From: Aquitalea aquatica
GTDB taxonomy: Bacteria; Pseudomonadota; Gammaproteobacteria; Burkholderiales; Chromobacteriaceae
Length of the DNA: 59,722 nucleotides
Assembly: GCF_013911085.1 (NCBI RefSeq)
Contig: NZ_JACERN010000037.1
Coordinates: forward strand, 1 to 59,722
Direction: 5' to 3'
The notes below the pieces were generated by a model. The model was not told where the DNA came from and did not search any database. It worked only from the letters and a program-made list of their open reading frames with translations. Numbering within the stretch: the stretch's first letter is position 1; each line of letters starts with the position of its first letter. Of the stretch, positions 1 through 11,611 are shown piece after piece. The translations under genes and the position numbers were made by a program.

Positions 1-71
1 TCTCCCTGCTGTTTCATTGCCATGATGAACCCGCGTTCTTCGGCACTTAGGTGCTCATAAGTTCTTTGCAT
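1..71 (-). CDS. IS30-family transposase, N-terminal fragment cut by window edge
   Basis: The minus strand from an ATG at 71 reads MQRTYEHLSAEERGFIMAMK and on to the left edge without a stop. The YEHLSAEERGFIM stretch is typical of the start of IS30-family DDE transposases, just before their N-terminal helix-turn-helix. Only about 23 codons are visible, so the catalytic domain and the far end of the element are outside the window. The element's right terminus probably lies around 100-125, against the LysR gene. The family call rests on this short motif alone. Confidence 0.72.
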   Translation of the reverse strand, partial: MQRTYEHLSAEERGFIMAMKQQG

Positions 72-113
72 GCAACAACTTAACCTTTAATTGGTTCGTG
101 TTGCACTTGGCCC

Positions 114-1007
114 TTGAAACCGCCGTCTGTGGCTTTGTCTGATCTGGAGTTATTGCTGGATGTGGCTGAGCTGGGCAGTTTCAGTCAGGCGGCGGCCAAG
201 CGCGGCTGGTCGCAGCCACAGGTCAGCCAGCGTATCAGCCTGTTGGAGCAACAGTGGGATGTCCGCCTGTTTACCCGGCATCGGCGTGGTGCGGTGGCTA
301 CCAATGCCTGCCAGGCTTTCCTTGCTGCGGCACGCCAGTCGCTTACGGCCTATCGGCAAGGGTTGGAGGCCATGCAGGGCACGCCGAGTGTGCCGCGTAT
401 CCGGCTATCCTGCCTGCCATCGCTGACCTCGCCGGTTTTCGGACCTTTGCTGATGAAGCTGGCCGATGCGCCGATGGAGATACGCTGTGGTACCGACCAC
501 TCACAGCAGATCATGCAAGATTTGCTGACCGGGCAGGTGGAGGTGGGCTTTGTGCTGAAATGTCCGGCGATGGCCGGCATTCAGATGGAGCTGCTGTGGC
601 GTTCGCCGATTGTCGCGGTGGTGGCTGCCCATCATCCGTTGGCGGACTGCCGTACCCCCTTGGCGCTGGCTGATCTTGCCCGTCATCGCATTGCTCCGCA
701 ATTTTGGGGGGACGAGTGCGAAAGCCTGATCCAGCAAATCCGCATGTTGCGGCAGCTTCCCAGCCCGATTCATGCGGTACAGCCGGCCTCGGCGGCGCGT
801 GAGCTGGTATTGCGGCATCGTTTTGTCTCTTTCATGCCGGAGCTGTCGATCAAGGCTGATCTGCAGGATGGCACCCTGGTCAGGCTATGCCTGCCGGAGC
901 TGCCGGCGTGGCATTGGGAAGTGATGATGGCCTGGCGCGCGGGCAAGCGGGTGGATGCGGCAAAAACGCTGGTACTGGACGCAGCGCGCGCCTTGGCAGA
1001 TGGCTGA
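114..1007 (+). CDS. LysR-family transcriptional regulator
   Basis: A 297-residue protein with the LysR layout. Residues about 8-68 form the winged helix-turn-helix (GSFSQAAAKRGWSQPQVSQR, then LEQQWDVRLFTR). Residues about 90-290 form the periplasmic-binding-protein-like effector domain. The TTG start at 114 is the only start that keeps a full N-terminus; an in-frame stop lies at 81-83, and GTG at 129 is the alternative. No clear Shine-Dalgarno sequence precedes either. An IS30-type element ends immediately upstream, so the native start and promoter may have been replaced. The target is unknown; icd lies convergently downstream. Inference: expression may be altered or driven from the IS. Confidence 0.85.
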   Translation: MKPPSVALSDLELLLDVAELGSFSQAAAKRGWSQPQVSQRISLLEQQWDVRLFTRHRRGAVATNACQAFLAAARQSLTAYRQGLEAMQGTPSVPRIRLSCLPSLTSPVFGPLLMKLADAPMEIRCGTDHSQQIMQDLLTGQVEVGFVLKCPAMAGIQMELLWRSPIVAVVAAHHPLADCRTPLALADLARHRIAPQFWGDECESLIQQIRMLRQLPSPIHAVQPASAARELVLRHRFVSFMPELSIKADLQDGTLVRLCLPELPAWHWEVMMAWRAGKRVDAAKTLVLDAARALADG

Positions 1008-1013
1008 AACAGG

Positions 1014-1037
1014 CAAGGCCCGCAGGGGCGGGCCTTG
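1014..1037. terminator. Hairpin between convergent lysR and icd
   Basis: CAAGGCCCGC, a 4-nt AGGG loop and GCGGGCCTTG form a perfect 10-bp stem between the two convergent stop codons. It has no long T-run on either side, so it is a plausible shared terminator but not a textbook one. Confidence 0.55.
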
Positions 1038-1061
1038 TGGCGGACTACGCCTGCCGATGGC

Positions 1062-2306
<1,245 letters not shown>

Positions 2307-2449
2307 TGTTTTTCTCTCCTTGTAACGGGGTAACGGGCTGTGACAGACAGCAGTGTTTCTCCACTCACTCAGCCTAGACTGTGGCAGGGCTGTTGCAGAA
2401 GATTATCAGACAAATTTTTTTGAAAATCGTTGGCGGGGGAAGGGCGGAC

Positions 2450-2479
2450 AAAAAAAGCGCCAGGACGGATCCTGGCGCT
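2450..2479 (-). terminator. Rho-independent terminator of idh
   Basis: On the minus strand AGCGCCAGGA, a short TCCG loop and TCCTGGCGCT are followed by seven T residues. It lies 40 nt past the idh stop and separates idh transcription from icd. Confidence 0.88.
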
Positions 2480-2517
2480 TGGTGGTTTGCTGCCAGCCGG
2501 CATCGGCCGGGCAAGGC

Positions 2518-4755
2518 TTAGGCCTGTACCGCTTTCAGTGCGGTATTGAAGGTGGCGCTCGGGCACATTACGGCCTGGCACTTGGCCGCATCCGGCAGGT
2601 AGTAGCCGCCGATGTCGGCCGGCTGGCCCTGTACGGCTTTCAGTTCGTCGATGATTTGCTGCTCGCTGCCGGCCAGCTGCTTGGCCAGTGGGGCGAACTG
2701 GGCTTGCAGTTCAGCATCTTCGCTTTGTGCTGCCAGCGCTTCGGCCCAGTAGCTGGCCAGGTAGAACTGGCTGCCACGGTTGTCCAGCTCACCCGTGCGG
2801 CGCGACGGCGACTTGTCGTTGTCCAGCAGCTTGCCGGTGGCTGCATCCAGGGTCTTGGCCAGGATCTTGGCCTTGTTGTTGCCGGTCTTGATGCCCAGTT
2901 CTTCCAGCGATACCGCCAGTGCGAGGAATTCGCCCAGCGAGTCCCAGCGCAGGTGGTTTTCTTCCAGCAGCTGTTGTACATGCTTCGGTGCCGAACCGCC
3001 GGCGCCGGTTTCGTACATGCCACCACCGGCCATCAGCGGCACGATGGACAGCATCTTGGCCGAGGTGCCCAGTTCCATGATGGGGAACAGGTCGGTCAGG
3101 TAGTCGCGCAGGATGTTGCCGGTAACCGAGATGGTATCCAGGCCGCGGGCGACACGTTCCAGGGTGAAGCGCATGGCGCGGACCTGCGACATGATGTGGA
3201 TTTCCAGGCCGCTGGTATCGTAGTCCTGCAGATAGGTTTCCACCTTCTTGATCAGCTCGTTTTCATGCGGGCGGTACGGGTCGAGCCAGAACACTGCCGG
3301 CATGCCGGAGTTGCGGGCACGGGTCACGGCCAGCTTTACCCAGTCGCGGATCGGGGCATCCTTCACCTGGCACATGCGCCAGATGTCGCCAGCTTCCACG
3401 TTCTGGCTCAGCAGGATTTCGCCGGTAGCCAGGTCAACGATGTTGGCCACGCCGTCTTCGGCGATTTCGAAGGTTTTGTCGTGCGAACCGTATTCTTCGG
3501 CCTTCTGCGCCATCAGGCCGACATTGGGCACGGTGCCCATGGTTTTCGGATCGAAGTTGCCGTGCCATTTGCAGAAGTTGATCATCTCCTGATAGATACG
3601 GGCAAAGGTCGATTCCGGCATCACGGCCTTGCAGTCGGCCGGTTTGCCATCAGCACCCCACATTTTGCCGCCGTTACGGATCATGGCCGGCATGGAGGCA
3701 TCAACAATCACGTCGTTGGGCGAGTGGAAGTTGGTAATGCCCTTGGCGGAGTCCACCATGGCCAGACGCGGACGGTGTTCCTGGCAGGCGTGCAGGTCAC
3801 GGATGATTTCTTCGCGTTTGGTGGCCGGCAGGGTCTCGATTTTTTCGTACAGATTGGCCATGCCGTTGTTGACGTTGACACCCAGTTCTTCGAACAGCTT
3901 GCCGTGCTTTTCGAAAGCATCCTTGTAGTAGATCTTGACGCAGTGGCCAAACACGATGGGGTGGGACACCTTCATCATGGTGGCTTTCACGTGCAGCGAG
4001 AACAGGATGCCGGATTCGCGGCAGTCTTCCATTTCGCTTTCGTAGAAGTCGCACAGCGCCTTCTTGCTCATGAACATGGAATCGATGATTTCGCTAGCTT
4101 GCAGGGCCAGCTTGGGCTTGAGGATGATGGTCTTGCCACTCTTGGTGGTCAGCTCCATCTTCACGTCACGTGCCTTGTCCAGCGTCATGGACTTTTCGCC
4201 ATGGTAGAAGTCGCCATGGTGCATGTGGGAAACATGGGTCTGCGACCATTGTTTCCATTCGCCCATCGAGTGCGGGTGCTTCTTGGCGTAGTTTTTCACG
4301 GCCAGCGGGGCGCGGCGGTCGGAGTTGCCTTCGCGCAGTACCGGGTTGACGGCCGAGCCCAGACACTTGGCGTAGCGGGTCTTGAGGGCATGGTCGGCGT
4401 CGCTGCTGGGCAGTTCCGGGTAGTCGGGCAGTGCATAGCCCTTGGCTTGCAGTTCCTTGATGCAGGAGATCAGCTGCGAAACCGAGGCGCTGATGTTCGG
4501 CAGCTTGATGATGTTGGTGTCCGGGTCTTGGGTGAGTTTGCCCAAGGTGCTCAGGGTGTCCGGTACTTTTTGTTCTTCAGTCAGGTATTCGGGGAATTCG
4601 GCCAGTACGCGGGCAGCAACCGAGATATCTGCCGTTTCGATATTGATGCCGGCAACGCCGGTAAAGGTGCGAACGACCGGCAGGAAGGCGCTGGTGGCCA
4701 GCGCCGGTGCTTCGTCGGTCAGGGTGTAGATGATGGTCGGCTGCTTTGTGGGCAT
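2518..4755 (-). CDS. idh: Isocitrate dehydrogenase (NADP+), monomeric type
   Basis: A 745-residue protein, matching the usual ~740 residues of monomeric NADP-dependent isocitrate dehydrogenases. It begins [20 protein letters not shown] and carries the family's [16 protein letters not shown]-like segment (seen as [16 protein letters not shown]), which binds substrate. It catalyses the same reaction as Icd but is unrelated in fold and lacks the serine targeted by AceK. The two enzymes therefore offer differently regulated routes to NADPH and 2-oxoglutarate. The gene is monocistronic, with a strong terminator downstream and a 430-bp intergenic region upstream. Paired icd/idh genes are known in other proteobacteria, for example Pseudomonas. 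Confidence 0.95.
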   Translation of the reverse strand: MPTKQPTIIYTLTDEAPALATSAFLPVVRTFTGVAGINIETADISVAARVLAEFPEYLTEEQKVPDTLSTLGKLTQDPDTNIIKLPNISASVSQLISCIKELQAKGYALPDYPELPSSDADHALKTRYAKCLGSAVNPVLREGNSDRRAPLAVKNYAKKHPHSMGEWKQWSQTHVSHMHHGDFYHGEKSMTLDKARDVKMELTTKSGKTIILKPKLALQASEIIDSMFMSKKALCDFYESEMEDCRESGILFSLHVKATMMKVSHPIVFGHCVKIYYKDAFEKHGKLFEELGVNVNNGMANLYEKIETLPATKREEIIRDLHACQEHRPRLAMVDSAKGITNFHSPNDVIVDASMPAMIRNGGKMWGADGKPADCKAVMPESTFARIYQEMINFCKWHGNFDPKTMGTVPNVGLMAQKAEEYGSHDKTFEIAEDGVANIVDLATGEILLSQNVEAGDIWRMCQVKDAPIRDWVKLAVTRARNSGMPAVFWLDPYRPHENELIKKVETYLQDYDTSGLEIHIMSQVRAMRFTLERVARGLDTISVTGNILRDYLTDLFPIMELGTSAKMLSIVPLMAGGGMYETGAGGSAPKHVQQLLEENHLRWDSLGEFLALAVSLEELGIKTGNNKAKILAKTLDAATGKLLDNDKSPSRRTGELDNRGSQFYLASYWAEALAAQSEDAELQAQFAPLAKQLAGSEQQIIDELKAVQGQPADIGGYYLPDAAKCQAVMCPSATFNTALKAVQA

Positions 4756-5186
4756 ACTCTATCTCCAATGATTATTTTGACGTCAGAACAACTACGCAAG
4801 GCGGCTTTCGCATACTGGGGGATGTTCCGCTAGGCGCGTGGAAAGGCACTGCATCAGGCGGGCGTTTTGCCGGGCTGCGCTAGGCAGCCTGTGCGTGGCA
4901 GCGTGGCCCGTGGGCTTGCGGGTGACTTTTCGGAAGTGAATTATACCCCTCAAATCTGCGCACTGTTTGTAAGTATCCGAACTTTGCCATTTCGACTAGA
5001 GAAACAACTGTTCGAATGTGAATTTTCCGCACCGGTGCTGTGAGCTGCACTCCACAGCATAGCCACTGCAATTGACAGCGATGCGAATAGTTTGTTGCAG
5101 GAGCCTGTCGGGCAAGCTCCAGCATGACCGCGCCAGTCAGTCCTTGCTATCATCCGGCGCATCACTCGTTTACGGTCTGCCAGAAA
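4756..5186. other. Intergenic region between divergent idh and rluE
   Basis: This 430-bp stretch should hold the promoters of idh (minus) and rluE (plus). I see no convincing gene, repeat or strong operator. The part around 4930-5080 is clearly more AT-rich than the flanks, as expected of promoter DNA. Confidence 0.5.
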
Positions 5187-5864
5187 ATGTCTCAGCTCAT
5201 CCTGTTCAATAAGCCCTATGGTGTCATCTGCCAGTTTTCCCAGCACGAGCTGCATCCCACGTTGAAAGACCATATCGCGTTACCCGGCGTCTACCCGGCT
5301 GGCCGGCTGGATACCGATAGCGAAGGTTTGCTGCTGCTGACCGGCGAAGGTGCCTTGCAGCACCGCATCAGCGACCCGCGCTGGAAGCTGCCCAAGACCT
5401 ACTGGGTGCAGGTGGAGGGGCGTGTGAGCGAGGAGCAGCTGGAGGCATTGCGTGCGGGGGTCGATCTGGGCGATTTTGTCACCCGGCCGGCACAGGTGCG
5501 GCAGATCGAGCCACCGGCGCTGTGGGAGCGCAAGCCACCGGTGCGCTTTCGCAAGACGGTGCCGGACTGCTGGCTGGAAATCATCATCAGTGAAGGCAAG
5601 AACCGCCAGGTGCGGCGCATGACGGCCAAGGTGGGTTTGCCCACGCTGCGCCTGGTGCGGGCGGCCATTGGTCCCTGGCAACTGGATGGTTTGCAGCCGG
5701 GCGAGCTGCGCAGCATCAGTGTGAATCTTGAAGATTTGCCGGCGCTGTCGCATGCTGAGCGTCTGGGGCAGGGCCGCGACGCCCCTGCTCGCAAGAGCAC
5801 AGCCGCAGGCAGCAAGGCGGGGCCGCAGCCCTCATTCCGCTTTGCCCGCAGAAACAAGCCATGA
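5187..5864 (+). CDS. rluE: 23S rRNA pseudouridine synthase, RluE type
   Basis: A 225-residue RsuA/RluB/E/F-family pseudouridine synthase. LILFNKPYGVICQF opens the catalytic domain. The GRLDTDSEGLLLLT motif (about residues 39-52) carries the catalytic Asp. The SEGKNRQVRRMTAKVG motif (about 140-155) is the conserved second signature. There is no N-terminal S4 domain, which fits RluE (modifying the 2457 region of 23S rRNA) better than RsuA or RluB. The ATG at 5187 is preferred over an in-frame ATG at 5124 because the conserved domain starts directly there. The basic C-terminal tail (about 35 residues) is low-complexity. aceK follows after 50 bp, possibly co-transcribed. Confidence 0.9.
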   Translation: MSQLILFNKPYGVICQFSQHELHPTLKDHIALPGVYPAGRLDTDSEGLLLLTGEGALQHRISDPRWKLPKTYWVQVEGRVSEEQLEALRAGVDLGDFVTRPAQVRQIEPPALWERKPPVRFRKTVPDCWLEIIISEGKNRQVRRMTAKVGLPTLRLVRAAIGPWQLDGLQPGELRSISVNLEDLPALSHAERLGQGRDAPARKSTAAGSKAGPQPSFRFARRNKP

Positions 5865-5914
5865 GCACCTGCCGTTTGCCGTGATGGCGGACGTGGTCAC
5901 AGCGAGGCCAGAGT

Positions 5915-7705
5915 ATGCAGATTCCCGAGTATTACAATCCGGTGGCGCGTGATATCGCTCAGGCCCTGATCGATGGCTTTGACAAGCACTACCGGCTGTT
6001 TCGCGACTGCAACCGCCAGGCCAAGGGCTTGTTCGAGCGCGGCGACTGGCAAGGCGTGCAGCAGGCCATTCGGGATCGCATCCAGTTTTACGATGAACGG
6101 GTGGTGGAGACGGTAGCCCGGCTGCACGGCGAGTTTCATGCCGATCTGCTGGACGATGAAATATGGCAGCAGGCCAAGCTGTATTTCATCGGCCTGCTGA
6201 CCAATCACAAGCAGCCGGAGCTGGCGGAGACCTTCTTCAACTCGGTGTTCACCCGCATGCTGCACCGGGATTATTTCAACAACGATTTCATCTTCATCCG
6301 GCCGGCCATTTCCACGGAATATATCGAGTCCGACCCGCCGTCCTATCGCAGTTACTATCCGGCCAGCAGCAGCTTGCGTCGGGTGATGCGGCAGATCATC
6401 GCCGACATGGGCTGGAACCGCCCCTTTGTCCGCCTGCGCCGCGATCTGGCGCTGGTCTTGCAGTACGCCAACGACTTTTTTGCCGGTGCCTGGCCGCATG
6501 CCGAGGCGAATCTGCAGATACAGGTGTTGTCCTCCCCCTTTTATCGCAACAAGACGGCCTATATTTTCGGCAAGGTGATCAATGGCGGCTTGAGCTATCC
6601 CTTTGCCGTGCCGGTGTTGCACGATGCCGATGCCCGCCTGTATCTGGATACCGTGCTGCTGGAGCCATGGCGTATTGGCGTGCTGTTTTCCTTCAGCCGC
6701 GCTTACTTCCTGGTGGATATGGAAGTGCCCTCCGGCTATGTGCAGTTTCTGCGCGGCATGCTGCCGGGCAAGACCAAGGCCGAGCTTTACACCATGCTGG
6801 GTTTGCAGAAGCAGGGCAAGAACACCTTCTACCGCGATTTCATGCAGCATCTGCAGCATTCCAATGACCAGTTCATCATTGCCCCGGGCATCCGCGGCCT
6901 GGTGATGCTGGTGTTTACCCTGCCGTCCTATCCCTATGTGTTCAAGCTGATTAAGGATGTGTTTGGCGGCCCCAAGGAAATAGACCGCGACACCGTGAAG
7001 CAGAAGTACCGGCTGGTGAAGCGGCACGACCGGGTGGGGCGCATGTCGGACACGCTGGAGTTCTCTAATGTCGCTTTTCCGCGCCAGCGCTTTACCGCCG
7101 AGCTGCTCGAGGAGCTGCGCAGTCTGGCGCCGTCGATGATGGAGGAGGGGAAAGACAGCATTGTCATCCGCCACCTGTATATCGAGCGGCGCATGAAGCC
7201 GCTGAACATGTATCTGATGAACTGCGATGAGCAGGAAAAAGAGCGGGTGATCCGCGACTACGGCCTGGCGATCAAGGAGCTGGCTGCCGCCAATATCTTT
7301 CCCGGCGACATGCTGTTCAAGAACTTCGGTGTCACCCGTTACGGCCGGGTGATCTTTTATGACTACGATGAAATCGAATATCTGACCGATTGTCATTTTC
7401 GTCAGATACCGGAAGCGCCGAATCCGGAAATGGAGATGTCCGGCGAGGTCTGGTATCCGGTGGCGCGTCATGATGTGTTTCCCGAGGAGTTCGGCACCTT
7501 CCTGCTGGGTGACCCGCTGGTGCGCAAGACCTTTCTGCAATACCACCGCGACTTGCTGACGCCGGATTTCTGGCAGCAGCGCCAGCAGCGCATCCGTGCT
7601 GGCTATATGGAGGACTTCTATCCTTATCCGGAAGAAATGCGCTTTGTCCACGCGCTGGCGCGGCGGCAGGCGCGACCTTGCCGGGGTGTGGATGAGCAAG
7701 ACTGA
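5915..7705 (+). CDS. aceK: Isocitrate dehydrogenase kinase/phosphatase
   Basis: A 596-residue bifunctional AceK, close to the E. coli 578. It phosphorylates and dephosphorylates the active-site serine of dimeric Icd and so partitions isocitrate between the TCA cycle and the glyoxylate shunt. The N-terminal regulatory half and the C-terminal protein-kinase-like half are both complete. The [20 protein letters not shown] and [15 protein letters not shown] segments contain the shared kinase/phosphatase catalytic region. aceA and aceB are not adjacent here, unlike in E. coli; instead the gene lies near its substrate icd. A bidirectional terminator begins at its stop codon. Confidence 0.96.
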   Translation: MQIPEYYNPVARDIAQALIDGFDKHYRLFRDCNRQAKGLFERGDWQGVQQAIRDRIQFYDERVVETVARLHGEFHADLLDDEIWQQAKLYFIGLLTNHKQPELAETFFNSVFTRMLHRDYFNNDFIFIRPAISTEYIESDPPSYRSYYPASSSLRRVMRQIIADMGWNRPFVRLRRDLALVLQYANDFFAGAWPHAEANLQIQVLSSPFYRNKTAYIFGKVINGGLSYPFAVPVLHDADARLYLDTVLLEPWRIGVLFSFSRAYFLVDMEVPSGYVQFLRGMLPGKTKAELYTMLGLQKQGKNTFYRDFMQHLQHSNDQFIIAPGIRGLVMLVFTLPSYPYVFKLIKDVFGGPKEIDRDTVKQKYRLVKRHDRVGRMSDTLEFSNVAFPRQRFTAELLEELRSLAPSMMEEGKDSIVIRHLYIERRMKPLNMYLMNCDEQEKERVIRDYGLAIKELAAANIFPGDMLFKNFGVTRYGRVIFYDYDEIEYLTDCHFRQIPEAPNPEMEMSGEVWYPVARHDVFPEEFGTFLLGDPLVRKTFLQYHRDLLTPDFWQQRQQRIRAGYMEDFYPYPEEMRFVHALARRQARPCRGVDEQD

Positions 7706-7733
7706 AAAAGGGAAGCCGTGGCTTCCCTTTTTT
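7706..7733. terminator. Bidirectional terminator after aceK
   Basis: AAAAGGGAAGCC, a 2-nt loop and GGCTTCCCTTTTTT give a 12-bp stem with A and T tracts on both sides. It serves aceK (plus) and the convergent small gene ending at 7751 (minus). Confidence 0.92.
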
Positions 7734-7750
7734 CATGTCTGTGGCAGGAC

Positions 7751-8173
7751 TCAGCTAGCGTGTGCGCTGGTTGCTGACTGAGGGTAATCCTCGAAGTAAG
7801 CCAGCGGGCCTGCTGAGGTGAGGCCAAGACAAAAGCGGCTGTTTGCCGCCGCCGGACGCTCTGCATTACAGGCCTGCAACAGTTCGAACAGGCTGCTCAG
7901 CTCCAGGAACAGTTCGCCCAGGTAATGGCTGTTTTTCAGCCACAGGCGAATTTGACGAGCCTGCGGATGTGGGCTGAGTAGCAGCACTTGGCCGTGCTGA
8001 TCGCTGCCCAGGCAGATGGCAGGCGGGATGTGTATGCCACGGGTGAGCAGTTCGAGGCGGGCTTGCCGTCCCAGGCTGCCCAGCAGGGTTTTGGCTTGCA
8101 GGCGCAAATTGTCGCTCAGGGTGGGGGCCGGCAGGGCCTGTGCAGGCTGGCGGGGGGATTCGGTCAGCGGCAT
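7751..8173 (-). CDS. Small protein of unknown function, paralogue A
   Basis: A 140-residue protein, not recognised as any named family. It is clearly paralogous to the product of 8363-8800: both share a PPAI[CS]L segment in the middle, an [FL]ELL or FELV helix, and a C-terminal CLGLTSAGPLAYFED block (HIGLTSAGPIAYFED in the partner). There is no signal peptide or transmembrane segment. The ATG at 8173 follows TTTGGAG at 7-nt spacing. It is the downstream member of a tandem pair on the same strand, 189 bp apart, with a terminator hairpin between them, so the two are probably transcribed separately. Confidence 0.75.
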   Translation of the reverse strand: MPLTESPRQPAQALPAPTLSDNLRLQAKTLLGSLGRQARLELLTRGIHIPPAICLGSDQHGQVLLLSPHPQARQIRLWLKNSHYLGELFLELSSLFELLQACNAERPAAANSRFCLGLTSAGPLAYFEDYPQSATSAHAS

Positions 8174-8314
8174 GTTCTTGCTCCAAAGGTATGTGATACC
8201 TTGATGGTAGAAGGGCAGGCCGGATAGAGAGTCTGATGATTACTAGCGAATTTTCTCGTTGATGCGCTGTAAATTCTGTGGCCAGCTAGGGCCGGTGTAA
8301 CGCTGAAAAGCAGG

Positions 8315-8338
8315 CAGGGGAGACAGATGTCTCCCCTG
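8315..8338 (-). terminator. Strong hairpin between the two paralogues
   Basis: CAGGGGAGACA and TGTCTCCCCTG form an 11-bp perfect stem with a 2-nt apex. On the minus strand it is followed by CCTGCTTTT. It lies 25 nt beyond the stop of the upstream paralogue and probably ends its transcript. Confidence 0.7.
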
Positions 8339-8362
8339 AGCGGCTAAGGCGGAAAGCCAAAA

Positions 8363-8800
8363 CTATTGCTGGTAAGGACTACACGAATGGTCCTCGAAAT
8401 ACGCAATCGGACCGGCACTGGTCAGACCGATATGAAAGCAGGATGTCTCGGGGAAGATTTCACCTGCAGCTTCGGCAGCACGTACAAGTTCGAACAGTAC
8501 TTCTACTTCTTTGAATTGGCTGGACAGCTTGGCGTTGTCAGTCAGCCAGCTGAGGATTTCATCGGATTGGGGATGGTTGTTTTCCAGGGTAAGGCTGCAC
8601 GCCGGGCAACTTACCAGACTGATGGCAGGTGGCATGCTGATCTGACGTTCCACCAGTTGTTCTTCCGCCAGGCTGGCAAACTTGGCCAGTTGTTTGCTGG
8701 CGCGCTCGCGGATGGCTTGAAGGGTGATGCTGCCATCATCTCCAGTGTGTCCAAACAGGCGAACAAACCCCGGGTTGCTGGCAGTGCTCTGCGACGACAT
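8363..8800 (-). CDS. Small protein of unknown function, paralogue B
   Basis: A 145-residue soluble protein with no recognised family. Its C-terminal block HIGLTSAGPIAYFED and the MPPAISLVSCPACSL segment match the gene at 7751-8173. It has four cysteines (SCPAC, TSCFH and HSC contexts), most of which paralogue A lacks. This argues against a shared cysteine metal site as the core function. The predicted N-terminal half is charged and helical (AIRERASKQLAKFASLAEEQ). An AGGAG site precedes the ATG at 8800. It lies 68 bp downstream of mutS on the same strand and could partly be read from the mutS transcript. Confidence 0.78.
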   Translation of the reverse strand: MSSQSTASNPGFVRLFGHTGDDGSITLQAIRERASKQLAKFASLAEEQLVERQISMPPAISLVSCPACSLTLENNHPQSDEILSWLTDNAKLSSQFKEVEVLFELVRAAEAAGEIFPETSCFHIGLTSAGPIAYFEDHSCSPYQQ

Positions 8801-8868
8801 AGTGCTTACTCCTGTTCTCTGCGTGTCATGATTTTTTCATCATAGATGATGCTTGTCATTTTGCTGTA

Positions 8869-11418
8869 TCAATTCAGCACTTTTTTCACTTGATAGAGAA
8901 AGTCGAGTGCCTGACGCGGGGTGAGCTCGTCCGGGTTGATGTCTTGCAGCATGTCCAGCGCCGGATTCGGCTCGCTTTCCACGGTGTCGACTATGGCCGG
9001 CGGTGCGCTGAACAGATCGGGCTGGACGCGGGCTGCCGACTGATTTTCCAGCTCCACCAGATAGCGCCTGGCTTCGCGAATCACCTTGGGCGGCACCCCG
9101 GCCAGCTGGGCCACCGCCAGGCCGTAACTCTGGCTGGCCGGGCCTTCGTCCACATGGTGCATGAATACGATGCGGTCTTTGTGCTCGACGGCAGACAGGT
9201 GCACATTGGCGACGGCCGGGTACTGATCGGCCAGGGTGGTGAGCTCGAAATAGTGGGTGGCAAACAGGGTGTAGGCGCGGCTCTTTTCGATCAGTGCCTT
9301 GGCGATGGCCCAGGCCAGCGCCAGGCCATCGAAGGTGGAGGTGCCCCGGCCAACTTCGTCCATCAGCACCAATGACTGGGCGCTGGCGTTGTTTAAGATA
9401 TTCGCCGTTTCGGTCATTTCCACCATGAAGGTGGAGCGGCCGCCGGCCAGGTCATCCGAGGCGCCGATGCGGGTGAAGATGCGGTCGATCTGGCCGATGA
9501 CGGCGCGCTCGGCCGGCACGAAGCTGCCGATGTGCGCCAGCAGGGTGATCAGCGCGTTCTGCCGCATATAGGTGGATTTACCGCCCATGTTCGGGCCGGT
9601 GATCAGCAGCAGCTTGCGCTCGTCGCTGAGGCGGGTGTCGTTGGCGATGAAGCGTTCTACCTCGGCTTCCACCACCGGGTGACGTCCAGCGATGATTTCC
9701 AGCCGGGTATCGCTGACGAACTGGGGCTCAACATAATTATTGCTGCTGGCGCGCTCGGCAAAGGCGGCCAGCACGTCCAGCCCGGCCACGGCCTGGGCGA
9801 TCAGCTTGAGGTCGGGAATGTGCGGCGCCAGCTGGTCGAGCAATTGTTCGTACAGCTGCTTTTCCAATGCCAGTGAGCGGTCCTGCGCCGACAGGGCCTT
9901 GTCTTCGAATTCTTTCAGCTCCGGCGTGATGTAGCGTTCGGCATTTTTCAGGGTCTGACGGCGGCGGTAGTCGTCCGGCACCTTGTCGCCCTGCGCGCGT
10001 GATACTTCGATATAGAAGCCGTGCACGCGGTTGAATTCCACCTTGAGGGTGGTGATGCCGGTGCGCTCCTTTTCGCGCGCTTCCAGCGCCAGCAGGAAGT
10101 CGCCGCAGTCGGTCTGGATAGCGCGCAGTTCGTCCAGATCGGCATTCAGGCCGTGGTTGATGACCCCGCCATCGCGCAAAAAGGTGGCCGGTTCCGGCAG
10201 GATGCTGGCGGTGAGCAAGCTTTCCACCGGAGAGTTGTCCGGCAGCAGCCGTGCCAGTTCGCCCAGCAGCGGGGCATCCAGGCTGCTGGCCAGCTGCTTG
10301 GCACCGGTCAGGGCCTTGAGCGAATCGCGCAGGGCCGCCAGATCGCGCGGACGGGCGCTGCGCAGGGCGATGCGGGCGGTGATGCGTTCGATGTCGGCCA
10401 CTTCGCGCAACTGGCTGTGCACGTCCTGGTGCAGCGGCAGCAGGGCGCGCACCGATTCCAGGCGGCGTTGCAGCTTGGCATGCTGGCGGATGGGGTGGTG
10501 CAGCCAGTGGCGCAGCAGGCGGCTACCCATGCTGGTGGCGCAGGTGTCCAGCAAGGACGCCAGCGTGGGCGAGGGTTCGCCGCGTATGGTTTCGGTCAGT
10601 TCCAGATTACGGCGGGTGGCGGCATCCATGCGGATCAGCTCGCCGGCATCCTCTACCGCCAGCTGGGAAATATGCGCCGGGTTCACGCTCTGGGTGGATT
10701 TGACGTATTCCAGCAGTGCACCGGCCGCCCCCACCGCTACCGGCAGGGTGTCGGCGCCGAAGCCGGCCAGATCATGCGTGCCGAAGTGGCGAGTCAGCGC
10801 CAACTGGGCGGACGCGGTGTCGAACTGCCAGGGCGGCAGCTTTTTGCGCGGGCAACTGACCTGTTCGAAGATGTTCAGCCCGCTGTCGTCCGGTAGCACC
10901 AGTTCGGCCGGTTTCAGCCGTTCCAGTTCGCTGGCGAATTCTTCCACGCCGGTTTGCATGATCTTGAATTCACCGCTGGCCATGGATAGCCAGGCCAGGC
11001 CCAGCGTGCCCTTGTGCATGTTTACCGCCAGCACCAGGTTGTCGCGCTTGTCGTCCAGCAGCGCGGCATCGGTCAGCGTGCCGGGGGTGACGATGCGTAC
11101 TACCTTGCGCTCCACCGGGCCTTTGGCCAGTGCCGGGTCGCCAATCTGTTCGGCAATGGCCACCGACTCGCCCATTTTTACCAGCCGTGCCAGGTAGCCT
11201 TCGGCAGCATGGTAAGGCACACCGGCCATCTTGATGGGGTTGCCGCCGCTGGCGCCACGGGTGGTGAGGGTGATGTCCAGCAGGCGCGCCGCCTTTTCCG
11301 CATCTTCGTAGAACAGCTCGTAAAAATCGCCCATGCGGTAGAACAGCAGCTTGTCGGCGTGCTGGCTTTTCAGGGCGAAGTATTGCTGCATCATCGGAGT
11401 GTGCTGGGGCGTGCTCAT
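8869..11418 (-). CDS. mutS: DNA mismatch repair protein MutS
   Basis: An 849-residue mismatch-recognition ATPase acting with MutL. The N-terminal mismatch-binding motif [10 protein letters not shown] carries the Phe-x-Glu reader. The connector, lever and clamp domains follow. The C-terminal ABC-type ATPase has Walker [14 protein letters not shown] and Walker B/signature [20 protein letters not shown]. The ATG at 11418 ([14 protein letters not shown]) is chosen over a TTG at 11457 because the longer form would place a GC hairpin on its ribosome site. Length fits the family (E. coli 853). Confidence 0.96.
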   Translation of the reverse strand: MSTPQHTPMMQQYFALKSQHADKLLFYRMGDFYELFYEDAEKAARLLDITLTTRGASGGNPIKMAGVPYHAAEGYLARLVKMGESVAIAEQIGDPALAKGPVERKVVRIVTPGTLTDAALLDDKRDNLVLAVNMHKGTLGLAWLSMASGEFKIMQTGVEEFASELERLKPAELVLPDDSGLNIFEQVSCPRKKLPPWQFDTASAQLALTRHFGTHDLAGFGADTLPVAVGAAGALLEYVKSTQSVNPAHISQLAVEDAGELIRMDAATRRNLELTETIRGEPSPTLASLLDTCATSMGSRLLRHWLHHPIRQHAKLQRRLESVRALLPLHQDVHSQLREVADIERITARIALRSARPRDLAALRDSLKALTGAKQLASSLDAPLLGELARLLPDNSPVESLLTASILPEPATFLRDGGVINHGLNADLDELRAIQTDCGDFLLALEAREKERTGITTLKVEFNRVHGFYIEVSRAQGDKVPDDYRRRQTLKNAERYITPELKEFEDKALSAQDRSLALEKQLYEQLLDQLAPHIPDLKLIAQAVAGLDVLAAFAERASSNNYVEPQFVSDTRLEIIAGRHPVVEAEVERFIANDTRLSDERKLLLITGPNMGGKSTYMRQNALITLLAHIGSFVPAERAVIGQIDRIFTRIGASDDLAGGRSTFMVEMTETANILNNASAQSLVLMDEVGRGTSTFDGLALAWAIAKALIEKSRAYTLFATHYFELTTLADQYPAVANVHLSAVEHKDRIVFMHHVDEGPASQSYGLAVAQLAGVPPKVIREARRYLVELENQSAARVQPDLFSAPPAIVDTVESEPNPALDMLQDINPDELTPRQALDFLYQVKKVLN

Positions 11419-11458
11419 GGGCGTAGTGCTCTGGTCGGTATCGGGTGCAGATGACAAC

Positions 11459-11476
11459 GCCCCGCTTTAGCGGGGC
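11459..11476 (-). terminator. Short GC hairpin in mutS leader
   Basis: GCCCCGC, TTTA and GCGGGGC form a 7-bp stem about 40 nt upstream of the chosen mutS start. There is no T-run on the minus strand, so it may be a leader structure rather than a terminator. Confidence 0.35.
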
Positions 11477-11611
11477 GCTGACATGAAAGCGCGATTTTAC
11501 CGTAGCGGGGGCCGGGTGTCAGGCGGCAGTCGCCAGCAATGGACCAGACGTTGTGTGTTGCCCCTTTGGTCTGTGCTGATTGGCAAGTCTTTTAATCAAG
11601 CAATCTGTGCA

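Noticed and set aside
2353-4833. Very long open frame on the plus strand opposite idh
   Set aside because: It is the antisense shadow of a fully conserved gene in GC-rich DNA, has no family features and runs past both gene ends.
5897-7699. 600-codon open frame antisense to aceK
   Set aside because: aceK is unambiguous on the plus strand; the antisense product is low-complexity.
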